A DNA stretch of 64,000 bases from JBEKIK01 sp963845975 (GCA_963845975.1 CAWJUD010000002.1:2108001-2172000), one strand, 5' to 3'; positions 28,053-38,110 are shown, counted from the stretch's first letter. Numbers and translations are program-made. Notes: a model not told the origin generated them from the letters alone.

Positions 28053-29592
28053 GGGCCTGTTGAAAAAGTCTGTTGGCCAGCTAGCATTGTCAGCACGTAT
28101 TCGTCTTGATTTGTAGAGCGGCTGGAGGTATTGGGATGGCTATCCTCTCCACCACCTTCGCCTCTTTTTAGGACGGACGTATGCAAGGAAAGCATGTCTT
28201 TCAACCACGGACCAGGACGGTCATTGACCTGGAGTCGTTCATCGCAGAGGACCACTTTCTCCGCAAAGTCGATCGTGTTCTGGAAATGTCCTTCGTGCGC
28301 GACGTAACCGCCGCGTGCTATGCCGTCGGACTGGGGCGGCACTCCATCGACCCCGAGGTGTTCTTCCGGATGCTGTTGGTGGCATACCTTTACGACATCA
28401 CCTCGGATCGGCGGCTCTGTGAGGAAGTCCGTTACAATCTGACTTACCGCTGGTTCTGCCGGTTGTCGTTGGACGATGAGGTTCCCGACCATTCCTCACT
28501 CAGTCGCATTCGGGATCGCTACGGCGAGGAGATCTTCGAGACAGTGTTTCGCCGTATTGTTGAACTCTGCAAGGAGAAGGGCTTGGTGGCTCAGGAGTGT
28601 CGTGTGATGACCGATGCCACCCTGATCGCTGCGGATGCCTCGCTGAACTCGCTGATTCATAACGATCCGAAAGAAGCGGAGAAAGAGGCGATAACCCAAC
28701 GGCGCAATCGTGGGTTGAAGGACTCGTCATCAGCACGGCGCGTGACAAACCAAACGCACACGAGTTGTACCGATCCGGATGCCACACTTGCCCAGAAGAA
28801 AGGTACATCGCGACAACTAAAGTACAAAGTGCACCAGAGTATTGATGCTGACAGTCGCGTCATCCTGGATACCGAAGTCACTACTGGAGCGAAGCACGAT
28901 AACCAGCCCTACCTCTGCCAGTTGCAGCGGATTCAGGAGCGATACAAGATTACCATTCGCGAAGCTACGGCAGATCGGGGTTATGGCTCTGCAGCCATCA
29001 TCAGGTCCTTGCAGGAGTCAGGGACAACCACCTACATTCCACTCTGGAGCGGCCGAGTTGGAAACAGCAAGTATCTGAAAGGCGAGTTGGTCTACGACAA
29101 AAAGCGGGATCGATTCCGATGCCCACGGGGAAAATACCTCACGCCAAACCCGGCAATTTGTGGCAACCAGAAACGATACGTCAGTTCATCGGTAGACTGC
29201 CGGCAATGTCCACAAAGACCAATCTGCCCGACAGAAGCCAAAAAGAAGTTGCCGTATAAACGCTATGTGCGCCGGAGTCTTGACCAGGACCTGTTTGAAG
29301 AGGTGCAAGCCAGGATGGAGGAACCGGAATTTCGCAAGAAGATGTCCGAGCGGATGTGGAAGGCCGAGGGACTGTTTGCTGAGGCGAAACAAAACCATGG
29401 ATTGGCTCGCGCAAGGTACCGCGGTCGATCGAAAGTGCAAATTCAGGCGTACCTGAGCGCAATGGCGCAGAACCTAAAGCGCCTGGTCTTGCTGTTTTAT
29501 CTCTGGTTGGTAACTCGGTGTCTATACCCGCAAAAAACGTAGACAATTATCCAAACTCGATCTTTCAATAACGGGACTTTTTCAACAGGCCC
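28053..29592 (+). mobile_element. IS1182-type insertion sequence, complete
   Basis: Perfect 18-bp inverted repeats bound the element: GGGCCTGTTGAAAAAGTC at 28053-28070 and its complement at 29575-29592. GACC directly outside each end (28049-28052, 29593-29596) is a likely 4-bp target duplication. The transposase gene is intact, so the element looks potentially active. It landed about 50 bp downstream of the cassette-like unit. Confidence 0.9.
28181..29542 (+). CDS. IS1182 family transposase
   Basis: A 453-residue DDE transposase. The N-terminal DUF772-like helical domain (about residues 15-95) has EDHFLRKVDRVL and LCEEVRYNLTYRWFCRLSLDD. The catalytic aspartates lie in RVMTDATLIAADAS and EATADRGYGS, and the glutamate in MWKAEGLFAEAKQNHGLARAR. 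A zinc-ribbon-like insert (CRQCPQRPICPTEAKKK) lies before the last catalytic residue, as usual in this family. Length and motifs are complete. It catalyses cut-and-paste movement of the surrounding 1.54-kb element. Confidence 0.93.
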   Translation: MQGKHVFQPRTRTVIDLESFIAEDHFLRKVDRVLEMSFVRDVTAACYAVGLGRHSIDPEVFFRMLLVAYLYDITSDRRLCEEVRYNLTYRWFCRLSLDDEVPDHSSLSRIRDRYGEEIFETVFRRIVELCKEKGLVAQECRVMTDATLIAADASLNSLIHNDPKEAEKEAITQRRNRGLKDSSSARRVTNQTHTSCTDPDATLAQKKGTSRQLKYKVHQSIDADSRVILDTEVTTGAKHDNQPYLCQLQRIQERYKITIREATADRGYGSAAIIRSLQESGTTTYIPLWSGRVGNSKYLKGELVYDKKRDRFRCPRGKYLTPNPAICGNQKRYVSSSVDCRQCPQRPICPTEAKKKLPYKRYVRRSLDQDLFEEVQARMEEPEFRKKMSERMWKAEGLFAEAKQNHGLARARYRGRSKVQIQAYLSAMAQNLKRLVLLFYLWLVTRCLYPQKT

Positions 29593-29927
29593 GACCCTAT
29601 TCTGAAATAGACAGAAAGATAGTAACGGACGCAATTCGTTTCGGGGATCGGCGTCTAAATGGCTGTTAACTTCTTAGGGATTGTTAATCTAAATTGAAAA
29701 GAATAATGAAGGCGGAAGAATGAAGTATGAATCAAAAAGGCAGATATGATAACCATTAGGTGGTAGATGATTCATAAAAAAACACTTTTCCCCCCTCCCT
29801 ACTCCTCATCGCCAGTACGGGATTATAAGTATAGATACGCAATTCGAAGAACAGGAGTACGGGAGTACGGAGTATAGGGGCGCTAAGTACGGAGTTCAGT
29901 CGGAGTTTTATTGGGAGATTAAAGGCC
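29593..29927. other. Intergenic region with low-complexity repeats
   Basis: 335 bp after the IS. The second half has repeated GAGTACGG units (about 29850-29895). No gene or RNA is recognised. Confidence 0.45.
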
Positions 29928-30308
29928 ATGGATGCGAACTCAAAGAAGGCGAATTGGGTGTTGGGTCTTGTTGGCGCGGTGGGTGGCGGGATTTTGGGGT
30001 ACTTTATTTTTTTCCTACTGGCGCAGCAAGGGTTTTATGCCATGGTGTTGCCTGCCGTTGCGCCGGGCTTGGGGGGCGGAGTGTTGTTGCGGGGCAAGTC
30101 AAACGCCTTTGGCATAGTCTGCGGTTTTCTAGGCGTGATGCTGGGATTATTCACGGAGTGGCGGTTCGCGCCGTTTATCGCCGATCCGAGTTTCGTTTAT
30201 TTCATCACCCATCTAAACAATCTCAGCACCATCACGCTGATTATGATCGGCATCGGCGGGCTGTGCGGATATTGGTTCGGCCAGGGGCGGGAAGTGGTTA
30301 GTGGTTAG
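29928..30308 (+). CDS. Small hypothetical membrane protein
   Basis: A 126-residue protein with four hydrophobic segments, several glycine-rich (WVLGLVGAVGGGILGYFIFF; FYAMVLPAVAPGLGGGVLL; FGIVCGFLGVMLGLF; TLIMIGIGGLCGYWFG). I recognise no named family. The first ATG at 29928 has a weak purine stretch upstream. It is directly followed by a TGGTTAGTG microrepeat that contributes the last codons. It may be the first gene of the type VII-like locus or independent; 400 bp separate it from the next gene. Confidence 0.6.
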   Translation: MDANSKKANWVLGLVGAVGGGILGYFIFFLLAQQGFYAMVLPAVAPGLGGGVLLRGKSNAFGIVCGFLGVMLGLFTEWRFAPFIADPSFVYFITHLNNLSTITLIMIGIGGLCGYWFGQGREVVSG

Positions 30309-30332
30309 TGGTTAGTGGTTAGTGGTTAGTGA
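30295..30332. repeat. Tandem 9-bp repeat TGGTTAGTG
   Basis: About four direct copies of TTAGTGGTT / TGGTTAGTG overlap the end of the small membrane-protein gene. The array may be variable in length between strains. Confidence 0.7.
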
Positions 30333-30711
30333 CGAACACTAAATCCTTAAGCAAGGTCAAAACTGGAAAAGGCACATCGACGGAGAGAAGAGGCGCGGGA
30401 GGGGCAGGTTTTTACGATCCGAGGGCATTTCTCGCCGGTTTTCTGCCGATTTTTAACCTGGGATATCAACGCATACGTAGAAAATCGGACTATTAATCGG
30501 TATTATGCCCTCACCCTGACCTTAGCGCGGCATAAAGTCGCAACCAAAGCCCCCGATGTGTTCACCGGGGGCTAAATATTATATGCTCAAAATGTTCTTA
30601 AACTTCGTCACAAAGAGAGTTATTATGCCTTGGATGGCGGGAATTTCCAGGTTAGAATAAAGTATAGAAATCGTTACCAGGTAAAAAGATGGGACTTTTT
30701 GGGGACTTTCC
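30309..30711. other. Intergenic region before the type VII-like locus
   Basis: About 400 bp containing a partial REP motif (CCCTCACCCT, around 30509) and a strong hairpin at 30545-30572. No ORF is recognised. The promoter of the WXG100-like gene should lie after about 30573. Confidence 0.45.
30548..30573. terminator. Strong hairpin, terminator-like
   Basis: AGCCCCCG and CGGGGGCT pair around a ten-base loop, followed by AAATATTATAT. It could end transcription from upstream and insulate the type VII-like locus. The exact edges may differ by one or two bases. Confidence 0.55.
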
Positions 30712-30984
30712 ATGCCACAGGCCATTGTAGATCCCGAGGAATTGAGGCAGTTCGCCCAAAACCTCAAGAAATTCAGCACCGAGATACAAACCCGAATTAC
30801 TATGCTGGGCAATCAGTTGGTGGCCCTGAGCAAGACATGGCGCGACCAGGAGCAAAAGAAGTTTACCGAGGAGTTCGAGGAGCAGGTCAAGGGGGTGCAG
30901 CGCCTGATCGAGTTGATCGAGGAGCACGTTCCATACCTGGTGCGCAAGGCGGAAATCATAGAAGAATACCTCCATCAAAGATAG
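30712..30984 (+). CDS. WXG100-like protein 1
   Basis: A 90-residue, entirely helical protein with the size and helix-turn-helix hairpin layout of ESAT-6/WXG100 type VII substrates. Helix one is about residues 6-42 (EELRQFAQNLKKFSTEIQTR). The turn has TWRDQEQKKF, where W-x-D replaces W-x-G, and helix two spans about 52-88. There is no signal peptide and no clear C-terminal YxxxD/E. A GGGGA lies eight bases before the ATG. It heads a cluster ending in an EccC-like ATPase, which supports a secreted-substrate or chaperone role. The family call rests on fold-level features. Confidence 0.72.
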   Translation: MPQAIVDPEELRQFAQNLKKFSTEIQTRITMLGNQLVALSKTWRDQEQKKFTEEFEEQVKGVQRLIELIEEHVPYLVRKAEIIEEYLHQR

Positions 30985-30993
30985 TTGAGAGCC

Positions 30994-31602
30994 ATGGGCC
31001 AACCCGCCCGAGTCAAATCGATCGACGCGTTGCAGGCGATGTCCGCGGCCTTGGTGTGTTTTCACGACGATGCGAGCAGCGCCTTGGACGACCTGGAGAT
31101 GGAGATCCGCCGGGCGTTGCAGTGGATCAGCCAGGAATGCCCGGGGTATTGGAAGCAGGAGCACCGCCTGGCCAGGGACGGAGTAACCGAGGCCCGGCTG
31201 CAGCTTGAAAACGCCCGGATGTTCCGCCGCGTAGCCGAAGAACACAGTTCGTTCGTGGAGGAGAAAAAGGCGTTGGAACGGGCGAAGCGCCGGCTGCAGA
31301 TCGCCGAGGCCAAGGTTGAAGCGATACCGCATTGGGCGGTGATGATCGAGCGTGCGGTCAACGAATACCGGGGCAGCCGCTCACTGTTTGCCAACTGGCT
31401 GGATGCCGATTTTCCCAGGGCCGTTGCCGCCTTGAGCCGCATGATATCGGACTTGGAAGCATACGTCAGATTGGCCGTGCCGGTTGACGAGCAATCGCCC
31501 ATTGCCTCGGTGAGCACGACATCAGGCGGCGATGTGCAGTCGGCCGGCGAGGCGCAAAAGACTAATGATGAAACGAGTATCGGCAATCCGCCCTCACCCT
31601 AG
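30994..31602 (+). CDS. Helical protein of the type VII-like locus
   Basis: About 202 residues from the ATG at 30994 (a TTG at 30985 is possible). It starts ten bases after the WXG100-like gene, so the two are likely co-translated. Residues 10-110 are predicted coiled coil (DDLEMEIRRALQWIS; FVEEKKALERAKRRLQIAEAKVE), and a W-containing helical region (AVNEYRGSRSLFANWLDADFP) follows. The tail is low complexity. No known family is recognised; it could be a partner or LXG-like helical substrate. The stop codon lies in a REP-like repeat (NPPSP then TAG), so the 3' end may have been altered by repeat insertion. Confidence 0.6.
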   Translation: MGQPARVKSIDALQAMSAALVCFHDDASSALDDLEMEIRRALQWISQECPGYWKQEHRLARDGVTEARLQLENARMFRRVAEEHSSFVEEKKALERAKRRLQIAEAKVEAIPHWAVMIERAVNEYRGSRSLFANWLDADFPRAVAALSRMISDLEAYVRLAVPVDEQSPIASVSTTSGGDVQSAGEAQKTNDETSIGNPPSP

Positions 31603-31620
31603 CCCTATCCGTGAGGGAAA
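31589..31620. repeat. Degenerate REP-like copy overlapping a gene end
   Basis: CCCTCACCCTAGCCC then TATCCGTGAGGG: a decayed member of the palindrome family, overlapping the stop of the helical protein gene and lying just upstream of the copy that received the IS. Confidence 0.65.
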
Positions 31621-31656
31621 GAGGACTGGCCGCCCTCACCCTAGCCCTCTCCCAAA

Positions 31657-32656
31657 GCAACATTATTTATCAGCTAGCAGGGAGGGTGGGTGATAAAGGT
31701 AAACGTATATTGCGTGAATTATCAATTTTACTTGGACCCAACAACGGACACGATGGTCTCGACGTACCCAATTTGGCAAGGGCGATAGGCCGCAGGCATG
31801 ATTAGTCAACCAACCAAAGCAACGTTCGATAGCATCGCGACAGCTATGCAACGCCTTGCCGAACTCGGTTTGCAGCAATGCTATAGAGCGAATGCGTCCG
31901 GCACTGTGCCAGCGATGTCCCAGGCCGCTGTTGGGCCGCTTTCGTTCGGCCACCAGTTGAAAACCGTTTTGCAACGCGACCTCGTGCAAGGGATTACTGT
32001 CATATTGTTTATCCCCAAGGATATATCCGCCCCGCTTCAGAGTCGGGAGCAGCCTCGCCGCTACCTCCGATTCACCCTCATTCAAGGGCGCGATCGTCCA
32101 ACACAAAGGCAAGGGAGCGGGTCCATATATGGCATGCAGCTTGTAACCTTTGGCATAACTTCTAGGGCCAGCCCGTCCCCATTTGCAATCTGGATCCTTG
32201 CTATGCGCACCAACGACCAGAGGCTTGCCGTCCACGGCCGCAACCCATCCGTTGTCGTCCTGCAATTTTATTATTTCTTGTTCCATAACATGCATCAGTC
32301 GTTGGACTTCCGTCGTTCTCAACCTATTGCTCATCGTGGGTTGCGAAGGCAATTTTCGCCTTGGCCACAGGCCTTCGGGCCAATTTTTAGGGTCACAGGC
32401 CCAGACTGTAGGCCGATCGTGGAGTACCGCCCAAATGTAAACCATCACGATTTCCATGTCAAAGAAAGTCACCTAGTTTCCAAGGCTCCCATTTGTCAAA
32501 ACGCTGTGCAATTTGATATAAAGTCATCCAGAGTTCGCGTTCCATTTCTTGTCTCCTTTATGTTAGGAACAACAAGACAAGAATGTACGCGAACTCGATT
32601 TTTTTCCAGTATTACCTATACCCCCTTAACCAATGCTTGCTGATGAATAATGTTGC
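31657..32656 (-). mobile_element. Insertion sequence copy 2, 1,000 bp, IS5-like
   Basis: An inverted-orientation twin of the element at 3117-4116 with the same length, ends and AAA flanks (31654-31656, 32657-32659). The long coding and antisense frames are identical in translation between copies. It interrupts the intergenic space of the type VII-like locus and may block read-through from the first WXG100-like gene to the ATPase. Confidence 0.9.
31663..32545 (-). CDS. IS transposase (copy 2), two frames joined at CTT TGA C
   Basis: Same gene as 3228-4110: a 28-codon first frame from the ATG at 32545, then the main frame from 32472 to 31663, 269 codons, identical in sequence. The stop at CTT TGA C and the upstream AGGTGA are both present, so this copy preserves the putative +1 frameshift signal. 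DDE residues are intact. Confidence 0.8.
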
Positions 32657-32696
32657 AAAGGGAGAGGGGAGTAATTTGTAAAACTCCTACAAGAAC

Positions 32697-32924
32697 ATGA
32701 GAAATTGGGACTTGAATTCCGGCGCGTCGAAACTGGAACTAGCGATGCAATCGTTGTTCGCGGCGCATGCCGAGGCGCAGCAGTATTGGAGCGACGAGGC
32801 GCAGCGCAAGTTCCAGGAGGCCTACCTAGCGCCCGTGGAGCCGAAAGTCCGCGGACTGCTGGATGCGATCCATCGCCTGGCCGAGGTGCTGGCCGCCGCC
32901 GAGCGCCAGTGCGGGATAAATTGA
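32697..32924 (+). CDS. WXG100-like protein 2
   Basis: A 75-residue helical-hairpin protein. Helix one is about residues 6-30 (ASKLELAMQSLFAAHAEAQQ), the turn has YWSDEAQRKFQEAY (W-x-D again), and helix two spans about 42-72 (VRGLLDAIHRLAEVLAAAERQ). It is shorter than the usual 95-100 residues. It lies 13 bases before the EccC-like gene, close enough for coupling. It starts 40 bases after IS copy 2, so its native promoter may have been displaced. Likely a substrate or co-secreted partner of the ATPase; inferred from size, motif and context. Confidence 0.7.
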   Translation: MRNWDLNSGASKLELAMQSLFAAHAEAQQYWSDEAQRKFQEAYLAPVEPKVRGLLDAIHRLAEVLAAAERQCGIN

Positions 32925-32937
32925 AAAACGAGAGATT

Positions 32938-35900
32938 ATGGTCATGGACTCCTTTACGCCCGACATACCGCGACAACTCCTGAGCGATCTGTGTCGCCTG
33001 GTGCGCGAGCGGGCCGCGGCGGAAGTGGAAATCCAGGCCGGCTTGATTGCCGGAAAGGAAACGGCGGACAAGGTCTATCAAGATTCGCAGAATGGGCTGG
33101 CTTCGCATTTTAAGGCTGAAAAAGAGGTAATCGAGGCGGAATATGCCGCGGCCAAAAAGCAAGTCATCGCCCATTTCGAGGCCGAGACTCAACGGGTGCA
33201 AAAAGAATACGATTCCATCCATGAGCAGACCATTGCCCGCTTTGAAGGAACCAGGAAAACCCTGGAGCGGCAAATGGCGGAGAGCCGCTGGGAAATAATG
33301 GCCATGTCGGAGGCTGCGCGGAGCGGCTCGAACCTTCAACTCAAGGAGATCGTCGACGGATTGGACGCGCGTTGGCAGGATCTTCAGGCGATCCACCGGC
33401 AGGCGGTGGAATTGCTTGGCGAGCGGGGACAATGGCGCGATTTTCCGGAGCCGCAAGTGGAAGGCCTGTTGCTGGAGACGGACCCGGCGCAGCGTTTTAA
33501 CCGCGCACTTGATATGGCGCGAACGCAGTATCAAACCATGACCCGGCAGTTCATGTCGCGGTTCTTCCCCCGCTTTTATCAAGGGCTGTGGCCGCTGGGG
33601 ATATTCCTGGCGTTCTGGGCGGCGACCGTGTACCCGGCGGCATTGTGGTTCGGCTGGAGCAACTGGCGATGGGCGCCCGTCAGTTGCGGGGCGGCCTTTA
33701 TCGTGTTTATGGCGACCGGCGTTTGGCTGCACAAGGTAGTCAATCGCCAGGGGGCAAATGCGTACTTGAAGTTGCTTCGCACGCTGTTAGAGGCGGGCAT
33801 AAATCGGCCGACCGTGCTGGAAACCTCCAAAGCACAATGCCAGCAGCAATTCGGAAACATCATTAATCGTCAGAACACGGAAATGAAAAAGGCGGAGGAA
33901 AAATACGCCGCCGTGATGGCTGAAATCGAGCGCCGCAAAGAGCGCGATCTCATGCAGGCCGAAGCCGTATTTCCTCCGCGCTTAGCGGAGATCGCCGCCT
34001 CGCGCAACCGCGCCTCACCCGCGGTCGATGAAAAATACACCCGCCGGATTCGCGACCTGGATCTGCGTTTCACCGCCGAGACCGAACGGCTCCGCGCAGA
34101 CCACGCGTTGGCGACTCAAGAAAACGAGGACCGTTTCCGGCGCGAATGGACAGGCATGTCCGAACTTTGGCTGACCGGAATGGAACGCTTCCGGACCGCA
34201 GTCGAGCAGATCGGCGGCGCCTGCCGCGATTTTTTCCCGGACTGGCACACTGCCGATTGGAGCCGCTGGACATTGCCGGTTGAAATTCCGCAAGCCGTCC
34301 AGTTTGGATCCAGTAAATTGGAATTGGCCCGGATCAAGGGCGGGGTATCGGCGGACGCAAGGCTGCGGACGGCACAAACCGAGTTTGATTTGCCGGTGCT
34401 TTTTCCCTTTCCCCGGCATTCGCTATTAATGTGGAAGGCCAACGGCCCGGGGCTGGCCAAGGCGGTCGATTCGATGCAGGCCGTTATGCTGCGGTTGCTT
34501 ACGGCCATGCCGCCCGGCAAGGTGCGATTCACGATAATCGATCCGGTGGGGCTGGGGGAGAACTTCTCGGCATTCATGCACCTGGCCGACTACGACGAGC
34601 AACTCGTAGCCAATCGCATCTGGACCGATACGCCCCACATCGAGCAACGCCTGGCCGACCTGACCAAGCACATGGAGAACGTAATCCAGGTCTACCTGCG
34701 CAAGGAGTTTCCCACAATCCAGGAGTACAACGCGTCGGCGGGGGAGCTGGCCGAACCGTACCGCGTGCTGGTTGTGGCCAATTTTCCCGTGAATTTTTCG
34801 GAGACGGCCGCCCTGCGCCTGAAAAGCATAGTGTCCAGCGGCGCCCGCTGCGGAGTGTTCGTACTATTGAGCGTGGACACGAAATTGCCGCTTTCCCGGC
34901 ATTCTTCTCTTGCGGACCTGGAGCCTGAGGCCCTGGTTTTGCGTTGGGATCAGTCGCAATTTGTTTGGGAACATCCGGATTACGGGCCGTTGCCGGTGGA
35001 TTTGGACAGTCCGCCCGAGGCCGAGCTGTTCCGCGAGATTGTGCGCAGTGGGGGATAAAGCCAGATTTTCGGGCCGCGTCGAGGTGCCGTTTTCTTGCAT
35101 AGTTCCCACCGTCGACAAGTGGTGGACCGCCGACAGCAGCGGCGGCATCGACGCTCCGTTGGGCAGGGCAGGGGCCCTGAAACTGCAAAGCCTCAAACTG
35201 GGCAGCGGGACTTCGCAGCACGTGTTGATTTCGGGGAAGACCGGCTCGGGAAAATCGACGCTAATGCACGTGCTTATTACAACTCTGGCCCTGCAATACA
35301 GCCCGGACGAGGTTGAATTGTACCTGGTCGATTTTAAAAAGGGGGTCGAATTCAAGACCTACGCCCGCTATGCACTGCCGCACGCGCGAGTAATCGCCAT
35401 TGAAAGCGAACGGGAATTCGGCTTGAGCGTGTTGCAGCGCTTGGACGCCGAATTGCGGACCCGCGGAGATTTGTTCCGCAACCAGGGGGTCCAGGATATA
35501 AAAGGCTACCGCTCCGCACAGCCGCATGCCCGGCTCCCTCGCATACTGCTGATCATCGACGAGTTCCAGGAACTGTTCGTTGAGGACGACCGGATCGCAC
35601 AAGAGGCGGCCCTGTTGCTCGACCGGCTGGTGCGACAAGGCCGGGCGTTCGGGATCCATGTATTATTGGGATCGCAGACCCTGGGAGGGGCTTACTCGCT
35701 GGCCCGCAGCACCATCGGCCAGATGGCGGTGCGGATCGCCTTGCAGTGCAGCGAATCCGACGCCCATCTGATCCTGAGCGAAGACAACACCGCCGCCCGG
35801 CTGCTGACCCGGCCCGGGGAAGCGATCTACAACGACGCCAACGGGCTTTACGAGGGCAACCATCCGTTCCAGGTGGTTTGGCTGCCGGACAACGAGCGGG

Positions 35901-36925
35901 ACGAGTACTTGCAGCAGATCGCGCAAATGGCGGCCCGCAAGAATTGTGTGATCGTGCCGCCGATCGTGTTCGAGGGCAATGTGCTGGCCGATCCCAGCGA
36001 AAACACCGAACTGAAGGAGTTGCTGGCCGCCGAATCTTGGCCCGAATCCAGCCCTGTCCCGCACGCGTGGTTAGGTTCGGCGGTGGCCATCAAGGAACCC
36101 ACGGCAGCACGGTTCATCCGGCAGAACGGCAGCAACCTGCTATTGGTAGGACATCGGGACGAGGCCGCCTTGGGCGTGCTGGCCAATTGCATGATCAGTT
36201 TGGCTGCCGCACACTTGCCCGGAGAGGGAAAAGGGGACGGGCGCATTTTGAACGAAGCACCGTCCGGGCAGCATGGACAAAAGGAGCCGGTCGCCTTTTC
36301 CGGCGCGAGGTTCTATATCCTGGACGGCATTCGCGCGGACGCGCCGGAGGCCAGCTTTTGGAATCGCCTCAACTCGGCCCTGCCACATGCCATGAAAATC
36401 GCCAATCCGCGGGGAGCGGCCGATCTGCTGGGAGAAATTTTCGCAGAGTTGGCCTCGCGCCAGGAACAATCCGAAGAACACGCGCCGCCGATTTACTTGA
36501 TTATTTATGACCTTGCCCGCTTCCGCGAACTGCGCAAGGATGAGGAATTCAGTTTCTCCTCGCTGGAAAACAACAAGCCGGCCAGCCCGGCCAAGCAGTT
36601 CAACGCCATTGTGCGCGAAGGTCCGGCCATGGGGATACACACGCTTCTATGGTGCGACAGCTATAACAACGTGAGCCGCTTTCTGGACCGGCAAAGCCTG
36701 CGGGATTTCGAGATGCGGGTGCTGTTCCAGATGAACGCCACCGATTCGAGCAACCTGATGGATTCGCCAGACGCCAGCCGGTTGGGCATTCACGTGGCGA
36801 TCTTTTATGACGAATCGCAAGGCCGCATGGAAAAATTCCGCCCTTACGGGCTGCCAACCAGCGAGTGGCTATCCCGGGTCAAAGAGCAATTATCGACTCG
36901 GACAAAAAACCACGCCCAATCATAA
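32938..36925 (+). CDS. Three-domain FtsK/SpoIIIE (EccC-like) ATPase, frameshifted
   Basis: Motor candidate of a type VII-like export system, about 1,325 residues once restored. Coiled coils (about residues 25-120) and two membrane helices (about 217-240 and 246-264, GIFLAFWAATVYPAALWF) come first, then another coiled coil (about 305-410). Domain 1 is FtsK-like without a Walker A (LLMWKANGPGLAKAVDS; FTIIDPVGLGENFS). After the frame change in the G run at 35050-35054, domain 2 is complete: VLISGKTGSGKSTLMHV and RILLIIDEFQELF. Domain 3 is degenerate (NLLLVGHRDEAALGVL; IYLIIYDLARFREL). Membrane anchor followed by three ATPase modules is the EccC layout. No EccB, EccD or EccE gene is in the window. 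Confidence 0.82.
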
Positions 36926-36954
36926 GCCGGATTAAATTTGAGTTTATCCGGCTT
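36924..36954. terminator. Hairpin after the EccC-like gene
   Basis: AAGCCGGAT and ATCCGGCTT pair around AT-rich bases directly at the stop codon, between convergent genes. Probable transcription terminator, though without a long U-run. Confidence 0.6.
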
Positions 36955-36982
36955 CTTCCGGATTTGTTGTCGAGTAATTCGG

Positions 36983-38110
36983 CTATTCTATCCGTTTAGG
37001 TTTGAGCCCGATCAGGCGGGGAACGGGAAAGGCTCTGCGGATGCGGCGCAAAGCGTGCCAGATCGATCTGGCCGGCCCATAAAGCGGCCCCAAAGTCTTT
37101 TTTGCCGTCTCACTATTAGTGCCGGCCAGCCTTATCAGATTGGAAATCAGGGCTTGGGCACGGCGCCAGCATGGGCGCATTATTTTGTACAGCCACTCGG
37201 GCAGCAAGAGGCGCGGCAACAGGGCTTGCCAGCGTATTGGCTCACCGCCGGGATACAATCGCATGCGACATGAAGCGGCAAGCCTGAGACAGCGGCGCCA
37301 ATATTGCTGAGACTGGGCATAGTTGCGGACAAAACAAACGTCGCCGGCCATGAAGTATGCCACGGCGGTGGCTTCGGCCTTCAGAGCCCGGACCTCGCGG
37401 GGCAGATCGTTTCGGGCAAAAAAATCCTCCATCAGCCGGACGTGCTCTTTGGCCATGGCATCGCCCCGCTCGATGAGGGTTGCGGCCTGCGGATGATGCC
37501 GCCAGGTAGCCAGGGTGTGGGGAATTCGCGCCAATGGGCCGTGCAGTCCCAGACGCACCCAAAACTCGAAATCACCGATTAGCCGGTACTCGGGATCGCG
37601 CATTCCGGCCAGGGCGAAAAATCTTTTGCGAATAAACGTTCCTGGACCAGGAAAACAACGGTTCCAACGGATCATGTTCAAATAGTTATATTCATAAGTC
37701 TCGACTTCCTGCAGGACTTTCCCCTCCGAGTCTATCATGAGCCAATCGGGATAGGCCGCCAGGACTTCAGGGTGGGCGAACATGAACTCCACGCCGGTTT
37801 CGATCAAACCCGGCAGCACGGGATCGTCGGAGCTGACCGTCACAACGAACTCGCCGCGAGCCATGCTCCAGCCCTTATTGACCGTGAGCGATTCGCCCAT
37901 ATTGGGGTGCGATTCCCAGCGGATCCGCCCATCATAACGCGCCAGCACCTCGCGGGTGTTGTCTTTCGATCCGTCATCCAGCACGATGTACTCGATATTC
38001 GGATAGGTTTGGGCGATAATGCTTTCGATGGTCTCCGGCAAAAACGAGGCGCGGTTATAGGCGGCCGTGACTACAGACACCAATGGTTTTGCATCGTTCG
38101 GTTGACTCAT
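36983..38110 (-). CDS. Family 2 glycosyltransferase
   Basis: About 375 residues from the ATG at 38110, chosen because AAGGA lies eight bases upstream. The GT-A fold N-terminus reads VSVVTAAYNRASFLPETI, then YIVLDDGSKDNTREVLARY, with VTVSSDDPVLPG as the metal-binding acidic motif. A helical, basic C-terminal part follows. It transfers a sugar from a nucleotide donor, probably to a cell-surface glycan; donor and acceptor are unknown. It lies downstream of a GT4 enzyme on the same strand, suggesting a shared polysaccharide or glycolipid job. Confidence 0.87.
   Translation of the reverse strand: MSQPNDAKPLVSVVTAAYNRASFLPETIESIIAQTYPNIEYIVLDDGSKDNTREVLARYDGRIRWESHPNMGESLTVNKGWSMARGEFVVTVSSDDPVLPGLIETGVEFMFAHPEVLAAYPDWLMIDSEGKVLQEVETYEYNYLNMIRWNRCFPGPGTFIRKRFFALAGMRDPEYRLIGDFEFWVRLGLHGPLARIPHTLATWRHHPQAATLIERGDAMAKEHVRLMEDFFARNDLPREVRALKAEATAVAYFMAGDVCFVRNYAQSQQYWRRCLRLAASCRMRLYPGGEPIRWQALLPRLLLPEWLYKIMRPCWRRAQALISNLIRLAGTNSETAKKTLGPLYGPARSIWHALRRIRRAFPVPRLIGLKPKRIE

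Larger units (their letters stand above)
31633..32669. repeat. REP-like palindrome split by IS copy 2
   Basis: The arms CCCTCACCCTAG plus CCCTCTCCC (31633-31653) and GGGAGAGGG (32660-32668) are separated by the IS with AAA on both sides. Target position and sequence are the same as for copy 1. Confidence 0.8.
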
